This document shows, in pieces, positions 61,612-64,000 of a stretch of 64,000 nucleotides of DNA (position 1 is the stretch's first letter; the number at the start of each line of letters is the position of its first letter). Source of the stretch: Thunnus maccoyii. Its lineage: Eukaryota; Chordata; Actinopteri; Scombriformes; Scombridae. The position numbers and the translations under genes were made by a program. The notes below the pieces were generated by a model. That model saw only the letters and a list, made by a program, of their open reading frames with translations, did not search any database and was not told the DNA's origin. Where the stretch lies: contig NC_056548.1 of NCBI RefSeq assembly GCF_910596095.1, positions 18,872,651-18,936,650 of the forward strand, written 5' to 3'.

Positions 61612-61682
61612 TACAGTACCAGTCAAAACCTTTCCATTCACTTGAATGAGAAAGTGAGTCCAAACTTCTGACTGGTACTGTA
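61612..61682. mobile_element. 71-bp Tc1/mariner-type palindromic mini-element
   Basis: Perfect 14-bp inverted ends, TACAGTACCAGTCA (61612-61625) and TGACTGGTACTGTA (61669-61682), with the outermost TA matching Tc1/mariner insertion. The sequence matches my knowledge of the ends of a widespread fish Tc1-like family (TACAGTACCAGTCAAAAGTT type). The interior is only about 43 bp, so this is a deletion-derived or solo-terminus copy. Confidence 0.85.
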
Positions 61683-61699
61683 TGTGTTGGAGCTCTGGT

Positions 61700-62135
61700 A
61701 GAAGTGGTGGAAAGTAATTTTTAAAAGTACATTTACTTGAACAATGTACTTAAGTTAAACAGAGATAAAAATAAAGGCACATAACTTGTACAAGGAAGGT
61801 ATTGTATTTTTTCACTACACTCCATTTATCTGACAATCATGGGTACTTTTCAGATTCAAATTTTATATATAAAAAACATATGATAACCTTATCAAATTCA
61901 AAAATTGTTAAATTGTTAAATTGCTCTTTGTCACATTTCAATTGTTTTTGAGTTGTTAGTTCCACCAAAGAGAGATTTACCCTCTAAACTTCTGAAAGAC
62001 TTTAATTCAAATAACTGTTTGAGGCCCAAAAAGGTTTAATTATTCAATATTTCATTTTTCTACACTCTAGATTCTGCACATTTCTCAATGTGCAGAATCT
62101 TATTTTTACTTTTGATACTTTAAGAACACCACACC
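61700..62135. mobile_element. Fragment of a hAT-type MITE
   Basis: It starts GTGGTGGAAAGTAA and continues with AAAAGTACATTTACTTGAAC, ATGTACTTAAGTT and CACTACACTCCATTTATCTGA. These are the counterpart, on the opposite strand, of motifs in the element at 7891-8370. It then drifts into AT-rich sequence and TTTACTTTTGATACTTTAAG near 62107. No matching right terminus or target duplication was found, so the copy is truncated. Confidence 0.7.
62069..62100. repeat. Perfect 12-bp hairpin
   Basis: AGATTCTGCACA (62069-62080) and TGTGCAGAATCT (62089-62100) are exact inverted repeats around an 8-base loop. It lies inside the hAT fragment. Confidence 0.9.
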
Positions 62136-64000
62136 CTCCTAACTGTCTCATGTTTGAACTCTTACATACCGAGGCAATGATTACCAGACACTTTTGGTTA
62201 TCAAATACTGCTTAATGGCATACAACCTGACATGACCCACCTGTGTTTGTAACAGTGTCTGCAATGGTAATTAAGCTTTCCATTATTTTCTTCCACCTGT
62301 ATATCATCTTCAGTGCTGTAGGATTTCCAATAAAATCATATGAGATTTCTATCTATTCCAATAAATGTAGTCAAGAAACCTGACCAAAAATCTTCCTCCT
62401 GACTTGAGGTTGTAACAGTTTCCATTCCACTTTCTTTATTTCAGGAAATCCAAAACCACCGAGTGCTCAGACCTTGCTGCAAGTATGCTACATACATGTA
62501 CATTTGTGTTAGCAGCTTATCACTTTCATCCCCAACTTTCCTTTTTTTGTCTCCTTCTCTGTCCCATGGGAGCATTGCCTCAGTGAGCGGTTTGGAGTCT
62601 ACCTGCGTACTTGCAGCAGCAGCACTGTGGGTGAACTCTAAAGGAGGCTTGTTTTCACTGAGATTTATACAGAACTGGCTGAAGATATTCTGTACTGTAC
62701 AAGCTCTCTCTCCCTCTCTCTCTCTTTGCTCTGCCACCGCAAAGACCTTAGAGGGAGGAATGGGCCGCCTGATCTCCCCCGTTTCCATCAGTGCTTCCCA
62801 AAACATCCATGAAATCTGTCCAACTAAAAGACTCCCTTTCACCCCGAGTCCCTCGTTCTCTGCTCTGCATACCCCACAGCCCTCGACCTGCAGAGTTTCA
62901 CCCCTTAAAGGAAAAAAATGTGTACAGGCTGACAGTTTTTCAGCTCTGAGTTTATTCACATTCTGCACGTACGCAAACCCACAGAATGACCTCCCACAAG
63001 GTTCTTTCCGCTACCGCCAGATACAGCTCAGCACTCTGGAGGTTTCTACATGCAAACTGCAGTCACTTTGTTAGATGACACGCAGTAAGGTAGAATTCCT
63101 TGGAAGCAAACAAATGCAATTCTCCAGAAAATCTCTTCCCCTGTTCATTGCCATCATCTGCTGAAACACAGCGGAACATTGTGTCTGAGCATTGGCTGGG
63201 CTTCTTATTCAGCCGGTCTTTCCTATAACATCGCCCTCAACACCAACATGCTGACCACAGCTTCGCTCTAAATCCAAAATGTCGCAGACAAATAATATGA
63301 CTGTAATTTTGCATGCTCTTCAATTTGACCCAAAGCATCAAGCATCAAAACAGATCATTAATCATTCAGTTGCAAAAAAAATTGGAAGTAAGTAACCAAG
63401 TAAATATTTTTCTTTGAATAACAAGAGCAAATGGCGTCTGGGGGGGAAAAAACTCATGCAAAGTAACTATAAATCAACTTTTTTCCGAGAGAACACAGTG
63501 GACAAAGGTGACATTTCCAACAAGTCAAGGAACCATCTTTGTGGTCAACACATAATCTGCCTCACATCTCTCTATTCACAGTAGAGTATTTACACTAGAA
63601 GATATTTTGTCTAAGTTTACAGAAACCCTGTGGCTGTGGTCATTTGACCCTAAAAGGAAATTGACAGTTTCTGCTTAACATTTTAATAATCCTGATCCCT
63701 TCCTAAACTGATGCTCCACGTTTTACAAGGCTGTCATCAGAGAACTTTGCAATGCACAAAGAACTTAATTGTGTCCAAAACAAAATGGAAAAAGATGTAA
63801 TTTGCATGTAATATATTCCACAGTTTTTGTGTGATGTTCCACTGGTTAGCTCAGAATAATGTTTCCACTCTTTTGAAACCCCCCTGTGGAATTATGTCAT
63901 AGATATAAACATTGAGCAGGACTTATAATATTGTTCCAGTTGACATCATAATCAATTTGTGCCACCTTAGTTTTGTATGTCCTGCTACACACAATCTGTA
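62136..64000. other. No gene recognised to the window end
   Basis: 62441-63074 is GC-richer than its surroundings and holds overlapping long open frames on both strands (plus 62463-63074, minus 62968-62441). Neither shows a domain, signal peptide or splice context I recognise. The rest is AT-rich. Confidence 0.4.

Noticed and set aside
1..64000. CRISPR arrays, rRNA, tRNA genes, prokaryotic operons
   Set aside because: Nothing consistent with these was seen; the tandem arrays present are simple microsatellites of an animal genome.

Overview
The window is vertebrate nuclear DNA, almost certainly from a teleost fish. The evidence is a tandem pair of intronless cyp1c cytochrome P450 genes, intron-rich genes with GT-AG junctions, long (CA)n microsatellites, and fish-type hAT, Tc1/mariner, L2 and L1 relics. 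A percomorph-like fish is my inference from the style of the dispersed repeats; the species cannot be named from the sequence.

Layout. (1) About 1-3,960: the 5' part of bmf (BH3-only pro-apoptotic Bcl-2 modifying factor) on the minus strand. It has a CpG-rich promoter, a noncoding first exon with a short uORF, and two coding exons; the last coding exon lies outside the window. (2) About 3,960-23,080: a gene-poor stretch with microsatellites, a hAT-type MITE with a perfect 8-bp target duplication, a MITE with ~64-bp inverted repeats, and two inverted copies of a dispersed repeat. (3) 23,145-27,954: a complete adhesion GPCR, plus strand, 17 coding exons joining to an exact 700-codon frame, with a GPS cleavage motif and seven-helix region. 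Its 3' UTR runs to about 29,000. (4) About 29,000-50,100: a second gene-poor stretch with a GC-rich island, a possible MITE, an L1 ORF2 remnant and low-complexity tracts. (5) 50,099-56,415: two tandem cyp1c genes, each with its own TATA promoter; the two promoters are visibly homologous. (6) About 57,760-61,502: a decayed L2-type LINE with a smaller TIR element inserted into its reverse transcriptase. It is followed by a 71-bp Tc1/mariner-type palindrome and a hAT fragment. No gene is recognised from there to the end.

The three loci are unrelated in function: apoptosis, cell-surface signalling, and aryl-hydrocarbon/steroid oxidation. The only functional cluster is the cyp1c pair. Its two genes are ~96% identical over the first ~350 coding bases and ~95% over a ~150-base tract near the heme region, but only ~70% in a stretch between. 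That mosaic suggests gene conversion. AhR-type GCGTG cores lie upstream of the first gene and are absent from the 2.4-kb spacer before the second.

I found no sign of a novel multi-gene system. All exon coordinates come from reading splice signals and reading frame by eye.
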